Positions 7,467-12,671 of a stretch of 12,671 nucleotides of DNA are shown here, in pieces (positions within the stretch are counted from its first letter, which is position 1; each line of letters starts with the position of its first letter). The translations under genes and the position numbers were made by a program. The stretch comes from Verrucomicrobiota bacterium (lineage in GTDB: Bacteria > Verrucomicrobiota > Verrucomicrobiia > Limisphaerales > CAIQOK01). The DNA lies in contig JANYDP010000046.1 of assembly GCA_025363535.1 (NCBI GenBank), forward strand, positions 1-12,671, written 5' to 3'. Below the pieces are notes generated by a model. It was not told the DNA's origin. It did not search any database and was given only the letters and a program-made list of their open reading frames with translations.

Positions 7467-8972
7467 TCAGAGTGTTTTCAGATATTCCAGCAAGGATTTT
7501 TTGTCGGCGTCATTCAACTCGGTGCCGTAGGTGTGGCCCTGGTTGCCCTCGCCGCGCACGGTCACGTCGTGTTTCCAGCCGCGCCGTTCGGCCGGCGGCC
7601 CTTGCGTGACGAAGCCGACATTCACCGGATCATAGACATCGTAGCCGACATAAAATGTCTTGGTGCGCTTTTCCGCCGGCTCCAGCAATTCGCGCAGCGT
7701 GGGCACCGAGCCGTTGTGCAGATAGGGCGCGCGCATCCAGAGGCCGTCGAGTGGCGGCGAGCAATAGCCCTGGTTCTTCACCATGTTGGGGCGGTTGATG
7801 CCGAGGCTTTTCACGACTTTGTTCGCCTCGTCGGCAGCGGCCTGTGTCCAGGTGTCGAGGCGCTCGCGGTCGGTGCCGATCTCAGCGATGGGAATCACCT
7901 GGCTTGTGCGCGGCGCGCCGACGTCGTGGCACTCGGCACAATAATGTTCGTAAATCGGCTGGCCTTTCGCGGCGAGAAATTCGTCGGTCTTGAACGGATA
8001 TTTCGGCGGCGGCAGGTTGCTGAGAAAATTGTCCAGGTCCTCCATCCGTTTCACAAACCACGCGCGGCGCTTGAGTTTCCAGTGCAGGTTGTCAATCGGG
8101 TAACTGAGGCGGCTTTTTTTGTCGGGCGCAGCGCCAAGGCCGAGCGCGGAGTCAATCAGCACGGAACGCACGGCGGGCGTGTCGCAGCTCCAGTTGAGAT
8201 AAAGATTCGTGCCGGCCGTGCCTTTGCGTACTTTCAGATTCCAGTTGCTGGGAAAATCTGCCTGGCCGACGGAATTATCCACGGGCTGCGTGGTCATAAA
8301 ATATTTTGTGAGATTCATCGGATCATCGCGGCCCGGCCCCCAGTCGGGAACGTTGGTGCGGTTCATCCACAGAAATTGCTGCTCCTGCCGCTGGAGCGCG
8401 CTGCGCGTCAGCGGAATCAAGACAAAGCGGTACAGCAGGCGGTCCAGCACGGAGAGTTTGACATCGCGCCGGATTTCCGGGAGGAGCACGCGGGCGTTGA
8501 AGCGCGAGTCTTTGCCGCAGTTGATGAGGAAGCGCAGCATGGCCTGGACGTTGACGGTGTTGGCCGGACTGGCGACGACGATGTGCGGCGATCCTTCCTC
8601 CTGGCTGCGCCAGGTGCCGACGTGGCAGATCGCGCAGTTGTTGGCGACGCGCGGAAAGCCGATGATCTGTTTCGTGAAACCGACGGGCATTTCGTGGCCT
8701 TCCTCCCAGACCAGGCCGAAGGATTTGTAGCCGCCCGAACCGGGCAGGTATTCGGGAAACACGCGGGGCAGCACTTCCCAGATGTAATAAGGAATGCCGC
8801 GGCTGAATTCCGCGCCGATGCTGCCATATTTGAAACGCTCCGACTCATCCGCCCATTTCGGCTCAGGCACTTCGCGGAACAATTTATACCACGCGACCGC
8901 GCCGCCGAGGAGGGCGAGCAGCAGGAGGGCGAGCAGCAGCCTGACAAGTTTCCGGATGATTTTGGATCGCAT
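7467..8972 (-). CDS. Membrane-anchored diheme c-type cytochrome (RoxA/RoxB- or diheme-peroxidase-like), copy B
   Basis: This 501-residue exported protein has a basic N-terminus and one hydrophobic helix (~9-29), probably an uncleaved anchor. It has two CxxCH heme c sites: C113-x2-C116-H117 (NNCAICH) and C345-x2-C348-H349 (YCAECH). The C-terminal region carries LDGLWMRAPYLHNGSVPTLRE (~408-428), a signature of diheme cytochrome c peroxidase/MauG relatives and of the rubber oxygenases RoxA/RoxB. The length and wide heme spacing fit the Rox-like branch better than classical ~330-residue peroxidases. It is a paralog of the preceding gene, but its central W-D-G-N-N region has become N-W-S-C-D. The ATG at 8972 has an excellent RBS. 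Heme attachment would be periplasmic. Oxygenase, peroxidase and plain electron-transfer roles cannot be separated from sequence alone. Confidence 0.85.
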   Translation of the reverse strand: MRSKIIRKLVRLLLALLLLALLGGAVAWYKLFREVPEPKWADESERFKYGSIGAEFSRGIPYYIWEVLPRVFPEYLPGSGGYKSFGLVWEEGHEMPVGFTKQIIGFPRVANNCAICHVGTWRSQEEGSPHIVVASPANTVNVQAMLRFLINCGKDSRFNARVLLPEIRRDVKLSVLDRLLYRFVLIPLTRSALQRQEQQFLWMNRTNVPDWGPGRDDPMNLTKYFMTTQPVDNSVGQADFPSNWNLKVRKGTAGTNLYLNWSCDTPAVRSVLIDSALGLGAAPDKKSRLSYPIDNLHWKLKRRAWFVKRMEDLDNFLSNLPPPKYPFKTDEFLAAKGQPIYEHYCAECHDVGAPRTSQVIPIAEIGTDRERLDTWTQAAADEANKVVKSLGINRPNMVKNQGYCSPPLDGLWMRAPYLHNGSVPTLRELLEPAEKRTKTFYVGYDVYDPVNVGFVTQGPPAERRGWKHDVTVRGEGNQGHTYGTELNDADKKSLLEYLKTL

Positions 8973-8979
8973 AATGGCT

Positions 8980-8985
8980 CCTCCT
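8980..8985 (-). promoter_or_regulatory. Strong ribosome binding site for cytochrome copy B
   Basis: On the minus strand the sequence TAGGAGGAGCCATTATG joins the two cytochrome genes. AGGAGG overlaps the TAG stop of the upstream cytochrome (8986-8984) and lies 7 nt before the ATG at 8972. It is the only full consensus Shine-Dalgarno seen in the window and fixes this start. It also implies that both cytochromes are made from one transcript. Confidence 0.85.
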
Positions 8986-10447
8986 AAAAGGTTTTCAGAT
9001 ATTCGACGAGCGCGTCTTTTTCGACGGCGCTTAATTCCGTCCCGTATTCCCGGCCTTCATGGCCGGCGTTGCCGTTGCCGGGCAGGCGCGTGTCGAATTT
9101 GAAATATTTCCGGCCGTTTTCCTCCGCGACATCCGCGATGAAGCCGACCCGCGCGCGATCCATCACGTCGTAGCCGCGATAAAAAACCGCCGGCCGCCGC
9201 TCCGCCGGTTCGAGCAGTTCGCGGAGCGTGGGCACGGAGCCGTTGTGCAGATACGGCGCGCGCAGCCAGAGGCCGTCCAGCGGCTGGTTCGCGTAGCCGT
9301 GGGTTTTGCGAAAGTGGCTGAAGCGCTCGTCGGGATAGGCCGCGTAGAGCAGGTTCTGATTGGCGCACACGTCTTCGGTGTACGAATCGAGGCGGTGCCG
9401 GTCGGTTTTGATTTTTTCAATCGGCGTCACCTGGCCGACGAGTTCGCCGGCGAAGTCGCGGCCGTTCCGGCCGTGGCAGCGGGCGCAGTATTCGGCGTAA
9501 ATTTTTTCGCCAGGCCCGGTTTTGGCAAGATCCACTTCGTACGGCCAGTGGGGCGGGGTGTTGGTCAGCGTGAATTCTTTCATGCGCTTGAGCGACGCGC
9601 GATCCAGCGTCGGCGGCATCGCGCCGGTGCCAAACGCGGCGCTGCGGTTGCGTTCTTCCAGGGAATTATTGTTGCCGTCCCAGTGCAGCCACATGCCTTC
9701 CCGTTTGTTTTGGCTCCAGATCGAGGGCAGATCGCAATTGCCGACCCATTCCTCGGGCGGCAGTTTTTCCATGCGGAAATTCATCAGCACCTTGGGCGAA
9801 TTAAATGTGTCCACGCGGCCGGGGCCGGCGTCCGGCTCGCGGTCCATGAAACTGAACCGCTGTGCCAGCGTGATGAGCCGCTGCCGCGCGAGGTCAACGG
9901 CGACGTAGCGGAACAGCAGGCGGTTCAACCAGTCGTCGCTTTTCCGCTGGGCGATTTCGTCCACCAGCCGCGTTGAATTAAAATCCTCGTCGCGGGCGCA
10001 CGCGAAGAGAAACCGTTCGAAGGCCTGGAGGTTCATCCCGTGTGCGGGCATCCCGACGATGACGCGGCGCGGACTCTGCGGCGTGTCGCGCACGGTGCCA
10101 GCGTGGCAGACGGCGCAGTTGAGGAACACGCGATCCACGCCCTGCACGTTGCGCTGCGAAACGCCAACGGGGAAGGGGCGGTTCGTCTCGTAGATGAAGC
10201 CAAGTGAAGCGTAGCCGGGGCCGGGTAGATATTTTGCGAACAGGTCAGGCAGGACATTCCACAGCGCCACCGGAATGCCCGCGTCGCGCTCGCCGCCGGT
10301 GGAGCCGTATTTGAAATGCTCCTCGGCGCTCTCGTAAGTCACCGGCTGATCGCGCGTGAAGCGGAGGGCGAGAATGATTCCCAGCACGAGCAGGACGATG
10401 AAAAGAATCCGCCGCCGCCGGCGGGGTTGGGGTGTTTCGTGTTTCAT
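8984..10447 (-). CDS. Membrane-anchored diheme c-type cytochrome (RoxA/RoxB- or diheme-peroxidase-like), copy A
   Basis: This is a 487-residue protein with an Arg-rich N-terminus (RRRRR at 9-13) and one hydrophobic helix at ~14-29, so it is anchored with a periplasmic body. The heme c sites are C111-x2-C114-H115 (NCAVCH) and C321-x2-C324-H325 (YCARCH). HWDGNNNSLEERN (~255-267) lies between them, and LDGLWLRAPYLHNGSVPTLR occurs at ~390-409, followed by YRGYDVMDRARVGF. It is paralogous to the next gene along most of its length (HFKYGS-x-G, FPVGV/MPVGF, APYLHNGSVPTLRELLEPAE). The family context is diheme oxygenases and peroxidases (RoxA/RoxB, MauG/CcpA superfamily). I chose the ATG at 10447, directly before the basic and hydrophobic anchor; the frame is open further upstream, but that part lacks coding character. 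The ATG overlaps the TGA of a possible 42-codon leader ORF. This is the first large gene of the cluster. Confidence 0.85.
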   Translation of the reverse strand: MKHETPQPRRRRRILFIVLLVLGIILALRFTRDQPVTYESAEEHFKYGSTGGERDAGIPVALWNVLPDLFAKYLPGPGYASLGFIYETNRPFPVGVSQRNVQGVDRVFLNCAVCHAGTVRDTPQSPRRVIVGMPAHGMNLQAFERFLFACARDEDFNSTRLVDEIAQRKSDDWLNRLLFRYVAVDLARQRLITLAQRFSFMDREPDAGPGRVDTFNSPKVLMNFRMEKLPPEEWVGNCDLPSIWSQNKREGMWLHWDGNNNSLEERNRSAAFGTGAMPPTLDRASLKRMKEFTLTNTPPHWPYEVDLAKTGPGEKIYAEYCARCHGRNGRDFAGELVGQVTPIEKIKTDRHRLDSYTEDVCANQNLLYAAYPDERFSHFRKTHGYANQPLDGLWLRAPYLHNGSVPTLRELLEPAERRPAVFYRGYDVMDRARVGFIADVAEENGRKYFKFDTRLPGNGNAGHEGREYGTELSAVEKDALVEYLKTF

Positions 10448-10572
10448 AAATGCGACGGCCGGGCTGGGGCGACGATGTCGGGATGCCCGCATCCGGCAGG
10501 AACAGCCCCCCGGAGAATATGCGGGCGGGTGCGCCCGGTCGGTTTGCTGATATGAACGTCCATGCTCATCAT
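10444..10572 (-). CDS. Possible 42-codon leader ORF translationally coupled to cytochrome copy A
   Basis: On the minus strand an ATG at 10572 opens a 42-codon frame (MMSMDVHISKPTGRTRPH at the N-terminus) that ends in TGA at 10446-10444. The TGA overlaps the cytochrome ATG as ATGA. AGGA (10584-10581) lies 8 nt upstream of the first ATG and a second AAGGA lies closer, so initiation is plausible. The product is rich in Pro, Arg, His and Gly with no hydrophobic segment, and nothing marks it as a known family. It could be a regulatory leader peptide, a tiny coupled gene, or chance. It spans two short hairpins (10481-10494 and 10522-10537). Confidence 0.3.
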   Translation of the reverse strand: MMSMDVHISKPTGRTRPHILRGAVPAGCGHPDIVAPARPSHL

Positions 10573-10626
10573 TTTCCTTTTCCTGCGCCCACTGCGCCGT
10601 TGGTGGTGCCTCAAGCGCGCGAGTCA

Positions 10627-10656
10627 CTTGTAGCGCGGCCAGGCAAATCAAGTCAA
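10627..10656 (-). promoter_or_regulatory. Putative sigma70-like promoter for the cytochrome-patatin-cyclase cluster
   Basis: On the minus strand TTGACT (10656-10651) is separated by 18 nt from TACAAG (10632-10627). The -35 is close to consensus and the -10 matches 4 of 6. It would give a leader of ~170 nt before the first cytochrome ATG. The inverted pair CACTTG/CAAGTG overlaps both elements and could be an operator, though 6-bp arms with a 23-nt gap may be chance. Confidence 0.4.
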
Positions 10657-10706
10657 GTGTTTAGCAGTTGGTTTCATGCGGTCGGATGATTTCAAAATAA
10701 CCGCGC

Positions 10707-10735
10707 TTGACCGTCAGCGCGAAACGCCCTATATC
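10707..10735 (+). promoter_or_regulatory. Putative sigma70-like promoter for the HU-family gene
   Basis: TTGACC (10707-10712) is followed after exactly 17 nt by TATATC (10730-10735). The spacing is optimal and both boxes match well. It predicts a start near 10742 and a 5' leader of ~30 nt before the ATG at 10772. Confidence 0.6.
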
Positions 10736-10771
10736 CCGTTTCATACAAGCGCAACTCCAACCCTGAATACT

Positions 10772-11077
10772 ATGACTCTGACCAAACGAGACTTGGTGAT
10801 CCGCATCAGCAATGAAACCGGCCTGATCCAGCAGCAGGTTTATGATGTCATCCAAAAAACCCTCGACCACATCACGGAAGCGCTCGCCAACGGCGACAAG
10901 GTGGAGCTGCGCCAGTTCGGTGTCTTTGAAGTCAAAGTCCGCAAGGCCCGCGTCGGGCGGAATCCCAATGTGCCGGAAAAGGACGTGCCCATCCCGGCGC
11001 GTTCGATGGTGAAATTCAAATCCGGCAAAGAGATGCGCGCGCAGGTCCTCAAACTCGGGGCCAAGCCGGCCGCGTGA
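10772..11077 (+). CDS. HU/IHF-family DNA-binding protein
   Basis: This is a 101-residue histone-like protein that binds and bends DNA as a dimer. The N-terminal helical dimerisation part (MTLTKRDLVIRISNETGL onward, with VYDVIQKTLDHITEAL) is followed by the family signature RQFGVFEVKVRKARVGRNPN (~48-67). The second part of the arm (IPARSMVKFKSGKEMR) fits HU/IHF. The Pro of the RNP turn, which intercalates into DNA in this family, is present. The length is slightly above the usual 90-95 residues because of a short C-terminal tail ending KLGAKPAA. I chose the ATG at 10772 because it starts the HU homology and sits ~30 nt after a good promoter; no Shine-Dalgarno is evident. It may be co-transcribed with the membrane-protein gene 30 nt downstream. 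Sequence alone does not separate HU from IHF subunits. Confidence 0.92.
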   Translation: MTLTKRDLVIRISNETGLIQQQVYDVIQKTLDHITEALANGDKVELRQFGVFEVKVRKARVGRNPNVPEKDVPIPARSMVKFKSGKEMRAQVLKLGAKPAA

Positions 11078-11107
11078 GCCGAACCCCTTTCCAACGACAT
11101 CAACTTC

Positions 11108-11587
11108 GTGAAAGCTTTTTGCAATCGCATGATCCCCTGGCTGCTCATCCTCATTGGCCTCATCGTCCTCGCGTTCGGAATCAAAAAGGTTTTGGTCGCG
11201 GCGGCCAGCAAGAATTGGCCGACGGTTCCCGGCGTCGTCAGCGAATCCGGCGTTGCGGCGAACCCGCCCGCCGCCGGTGCTCCCCGGCAGGTTGAACAAT
11301 CCTCGACAAGTTACGGTGCGCACCTCCGGTATGAGTTCACCGTGGATGGAAAAAAATTTCAGGGTGAACGGATCGGGCCGGCGGATTACTCGGCCAGCTA
11401 CAAATCCCGCGTGGACGAGGTGGTTGCTCGTTATCCGAAGGATGGTGAAGTCACGGTTTACTATCAGCCTGGCAATCCCGCCGAGTGCTTGCTGGAACCC
11501 GGCGTGGCTTTTCAAACCTGGCTGCTGCCCGCGCTCGGCGTCGTGCTGCTAGCGGTTGGAGGCTTCTGGCTGCGGGCGCAACGGTGA
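11108..11587 (+). CDS. DUF3592-like membrane protein
   Basis: This 159-residue protein has an N-terminal transmembrane helix (~9-31, WLLILIGLIVLAFGIKKVLV) and a second one at the C-terminus (~136-155). The ~100-residue beta-rich segment between them has the DUF3592 pattern: NWPTVPGVV near the first helix, then YEFTVDGKKFQGERI, then YPKDGEVTVYYQPGNPAECLLEPG. The family's function is unknown. The start is GTG at 11108; an in-frame ATG at 11129 would shorten the N-terminus by 7 residues and keep the whole helix. It follows the HU gene by 30 nt on the same strand and is likely in the same transcript, though no functional link to HU is evident. Confidence 0.8.
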   Translation: MKAFCNRMIPWLLILIGLIVLAFGIKKVLVAAASKNWPTVPGVVSESGVAANPPAAGAPRQVEQSSTSYGAHLRYEFTVDGKKFQGERIGPADYSASYKSRVDEVVARYPKDGEVTVYYQPGNPAECLLEPGVAFQTWLLPALGVVLLAVGGFWLRAQR

Positions 11588-11607
11588 CTGGATGTTTGGC
11601 TTTTTGC

Positions 11608-12066
11608 ATGAAGAGACGCGAAATGAATTCTATGGCGCATTCGCTTTGCGCCTATCTCTGCTCCCGCAATAATGACATCGCGGGTTATTGGGGCATTGGT
11701 ATGCTTTGCGCAGTCTCAAAGAGAGAGCGGAGGCGGAAATTTAGCTTCAAGATTTATCCCGGAGAGTTGCTCCGCATTTACAGCTACGAGATTTCGGAGT
11801 CAAAGGTCGTCACCAACAAGCTGGTGAAGTTTGGTCTGGATTCGATTGAAGGGCGGCTTTCCTTTTTTGAGGATGGTCGTTATCCGCACGGCGCTGTGAA
11901 ATATACATGCGGCATTGCCATTGCGATTACCCAAGCTGGTCGCACAGGCTTGAGCATTAGTCATGTGGAGTGCTGGCCGCACGATTCCTCCCGTGAACGT
12001 CGGCGTGCTGCCGGTTCGGCAGCGAGCGTTTCGCTGTTGGATAGATTGAAGAATATTTTGCGATGA
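11608..12066 (+). CDS. Hypothetical protein, family not recognised
   Basis: This ORF of ~152 residues lies 20 nt after the DUF3592 gene. Starts at 11608, 11623 and 11632 are all in frame, with no decisive Shine-Dalgarno. The core is well formed: MAHSLCAYLCSRNNDIAGYW, then a basic KRERRRKFSFKIYPGELL segment, an alternating beta-like middle, and a Cys/Trp-containing HVECWPHDSSRERRR stretch. The end (LLDRLKNIL) is amphipathic. There is no signal peptide or clear membrane helix. The sequence is visibly less GC-rich than its neighbours, which could mean transfer or relaxed selection. I do not recognise a domain and assign no function. Confidence 0.6.
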   Translation: MKRREMNSMAHSLCAYLCSRNNDIAGYWGIGMLCAVSKRERRRKFSFKIYPGELLRIYSYEISESKVVTNKLVKFGLDSIEGRLSFFEDGRYPHGAVKYTCGIAIAITQAGRTGLSISHVECWPHDSSRERRRAAGSAASVSLLDRLKNILR

Positions 12067-12078
12067 CACGCGGGCCTA

Positions 12079-12111
12079 AAAGTCGCCGGAGCCAATCGCC
12101 GTAGGCGCTTT
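12079..12111. terminator. Weak hairpin between convergent genes
   Basis: AAAG-t-CGCC (12079-12087) pairs with GGCG-CTTT (12104-12111) around a 16-nt loop, with one bulged T. It lies between the convergent ends of the hypothetical gene and the M16 gene. The A and T arms would give a bidirectional terminator shape, but there is no extended T run, and an inner CGCC/GGCG pairing (12097-12107 region) competes. Confidence 0.25.
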
Positions 12112-12176
12112 AAGTTCCGCTGTGGTGGTTCCCGTCCCGAGTTGACAGTGGGTCAGCTTTCTCCAGCAGTTGACGC

Positions 12177-12671
12177 TCACTCCCCGGCACCATTTTTTTC
12201 CGGCCGCACCACCGCCACGACTAGCGCCTCGGGACGCAGATATTTTTGCGCGACGGCTTGAACCTTCTCCCGCGTGACCGCCGCGTAGAGCGCGTCTTCG
12301 CGATCCAGGTTCGCAAAGCCGAGGCCGTAAATTTCATCCAGCGCCGTGGTCATGGCTAGGCCGCCGAGATCCTGCCGCCCAATTTTTTTCTGGCCGATGA
12401 TCTTGGCCTGGGCGCGCTGGAGTTCCGGTTCCGTCAAACCTTCCGTGCGCAACAGCTCGGCTTCGCGAAGGAGTTCCGTTTCGACAAGTTCAACCTGCTC
12501 GGGCTTCGTGCCGCAGTAGAACGAGAAGTAGCCAGGTGCGAGTCCGGGGAAATGCTGCGCCCCGACGTAGTAGGCCAGGCCTAGCTTTTCGCGCACGCGC
12601 AGAAACAAACGGGAGCCGAGGTCGCTGCAACATTCCTGCAACAGTTCCAGCGCGTAGCGATCTTCGCTAAA
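12177..12671 (-). CDS. M16-family peptidase-like protein, C-terminal part (5' end outside window)
   Basis: The frame is open to the right edge, so the N-terminus is missing and 164 C-terminal residues are visible. The segment DLGSRLFLRVREKLGLAYYV is the conserved R...Y region of the C-terminal M16 half. This half shapes the closed chamber around the substrate peptide. It is followed by the typical YFSFYCGTKPEQVE strand and helix, and LTEPELQRAQAKIIG. The zinc-binding HxxEH motif belongs to the N-terminal half and is not in view, so the full gene could be an active insulinase/PqqL-like peptidase or a non-catalytic partner. A TTG inside the window at 12641 is not the start, because the homology (FSEDRYALELLQE) continues upstream. 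The stop is TGA at 12179-12177, converging on the hypothetical gene. Confidence 0.85.
   Translation of the reverse strand, partial: FSEDRYALELLQECCSDLGSRLFLRVREKLGLAYYVGAQHFPGLAPGYFSFYCGTKPEQVELVETELLREAELLRTEGLTEPELQRAQAKIIGQKKIGRQDLGGLAMTTALDEIYGLGFANLDREDALYAAVTREKVQAVAQKYLRPEALVVAVVRPEKNGAGE

Larger units (their letters stand above)
10448..10771. other. Divergent intergenic region between cytochrome cluster and HU gene
   Basis: This 324-nt gap holds the divergent control region. It contains the putative minus-strand promoter (10627-10656), the plus-strand promoter (10707-10735) and a possible leader ORF (to 10572). It also has two perfect short inverted repeats in the cytochrome leader: GGATGC/GCATCC at 10481-10494 with a 2-nt loop, and CGGGCG/CGCCCG at 10522-10537 with a 4-nt loop. 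A CACTTG/CAAGTG pair (10625-10630 and 10654-10659) lies across the minus promoter. No RNA gene was recognised. Confidence 0.5.

Noticed and set aside
7212..8987. A ~591-codon + strand open frame opposite cytochrome copy B
   Set aside because: The composition is that of an antisense shadow. The opposite strand has CxxCH sites, a signal anchor and a strong RBS.
7467..10447. Classical bacterial cytochrome c peroxidase (CcpA) as the name for the two cytochromes
   Set aside because: They are ~490-500 residues with ~205-230 residues between hemes and a membrane anchor. Classical CcpA is ~330 residues. A wider RoxA/RoxB/diheme-peroxidase-like call is safer.
10448..10651. A 68-codon N-terminal extension of cytochrome copy A
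   Set aside because: The extension lacks coding character, would bury the basic and hydrophobic membrane anchor inside the protein, and runs through the putative promoter.
12121..12179. AGTTGAC direct repeats between the hypothetical and M16 genes
   Set aside because: Only two 7-nt copies occur, without conserved flanks or promoter spacing, which chance explains.
1..12671. Defence island, prophage, transposon or CRISPR signatures
   Set aside because: No spaced repeats, transposase, integrase, tRNA-linked att site, nuclease or toxin-antitoxin pair could be found.

Overview
The window reads as chromosomal DNA from a GC-rich Gram-negative bacterium, most likely of the Verrucomicrobiota (Pedosphaera/Limisphaera-like). 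This is inferred from three things. There is an orphan prepilin with an N-terminal GFTLIE motif and a C-terminal H-X9-DG motif, a type abundant in Verrucomicrobiota, Lentisphaerota and Planctomycetota. There are tandem small proteins combining a helical domain with a fibronectin type III domain. Most genes also lack a clear Shine-Dalgarno sequence. No rRNA, tRNA, CRISPR array, transposase or phage gene was seen.

Layout. (1) Positions 2-1170 (+) hold two tandem paralogous Fn3 proteins, the first cut by the window edge. A 65-nt stretch between them folds on paper into a perfect three-way junction. (2) Positions 1191-2018 (-) hold the prepilin-like protein, converging on the Fn3 genes. (3) Positions 2083-10572 (-) form one compact co-directional cluster, described here in transcription order. 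It starts with a putative promoter and a leader of about 170 nt carrying a possible 42-codon ORF. Then come two paralogous membrane-anchored diheme c-type cytochromes of the RoxA/RoxB and diheme-peroxidase type, a 1060-residue polytopic patatin-like phospholipase, and a CHASE2-class III adenylate cyclase. A hairpin terminator follows directly after the cyclase stop. (4) Divergently on the + strand, from a good sigma70-like promoter, lie an HU/IHF-family DNA-binding protein, a DUF3592-like membrane protein and a less GC-rich hypothetical gene. (5) At the right edge (-) is the C-terminal part of an M16-family (insulinase-like) peptidase or partner subunit.

How the genes may work together. The four-gene cluster is the most interesting part. 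Its two cytochrome genes are separated by 11 nt with a strong RBS, the second cytochrome and the patatin by only TGA-CCC-ATG, and the patatin and cyclase by 64 nt. The proteins combine exported heme redox chemistry, a membrane-embedded acyl hydrolase and a membrane sensor that makes cAMP. A pathway that releases and oxidises lipid or isoprenoid substrates and reports envelope state through cAMP would fit. That link is inferred from gene order and domain content, and nothing in the sequence identifies the substrate.
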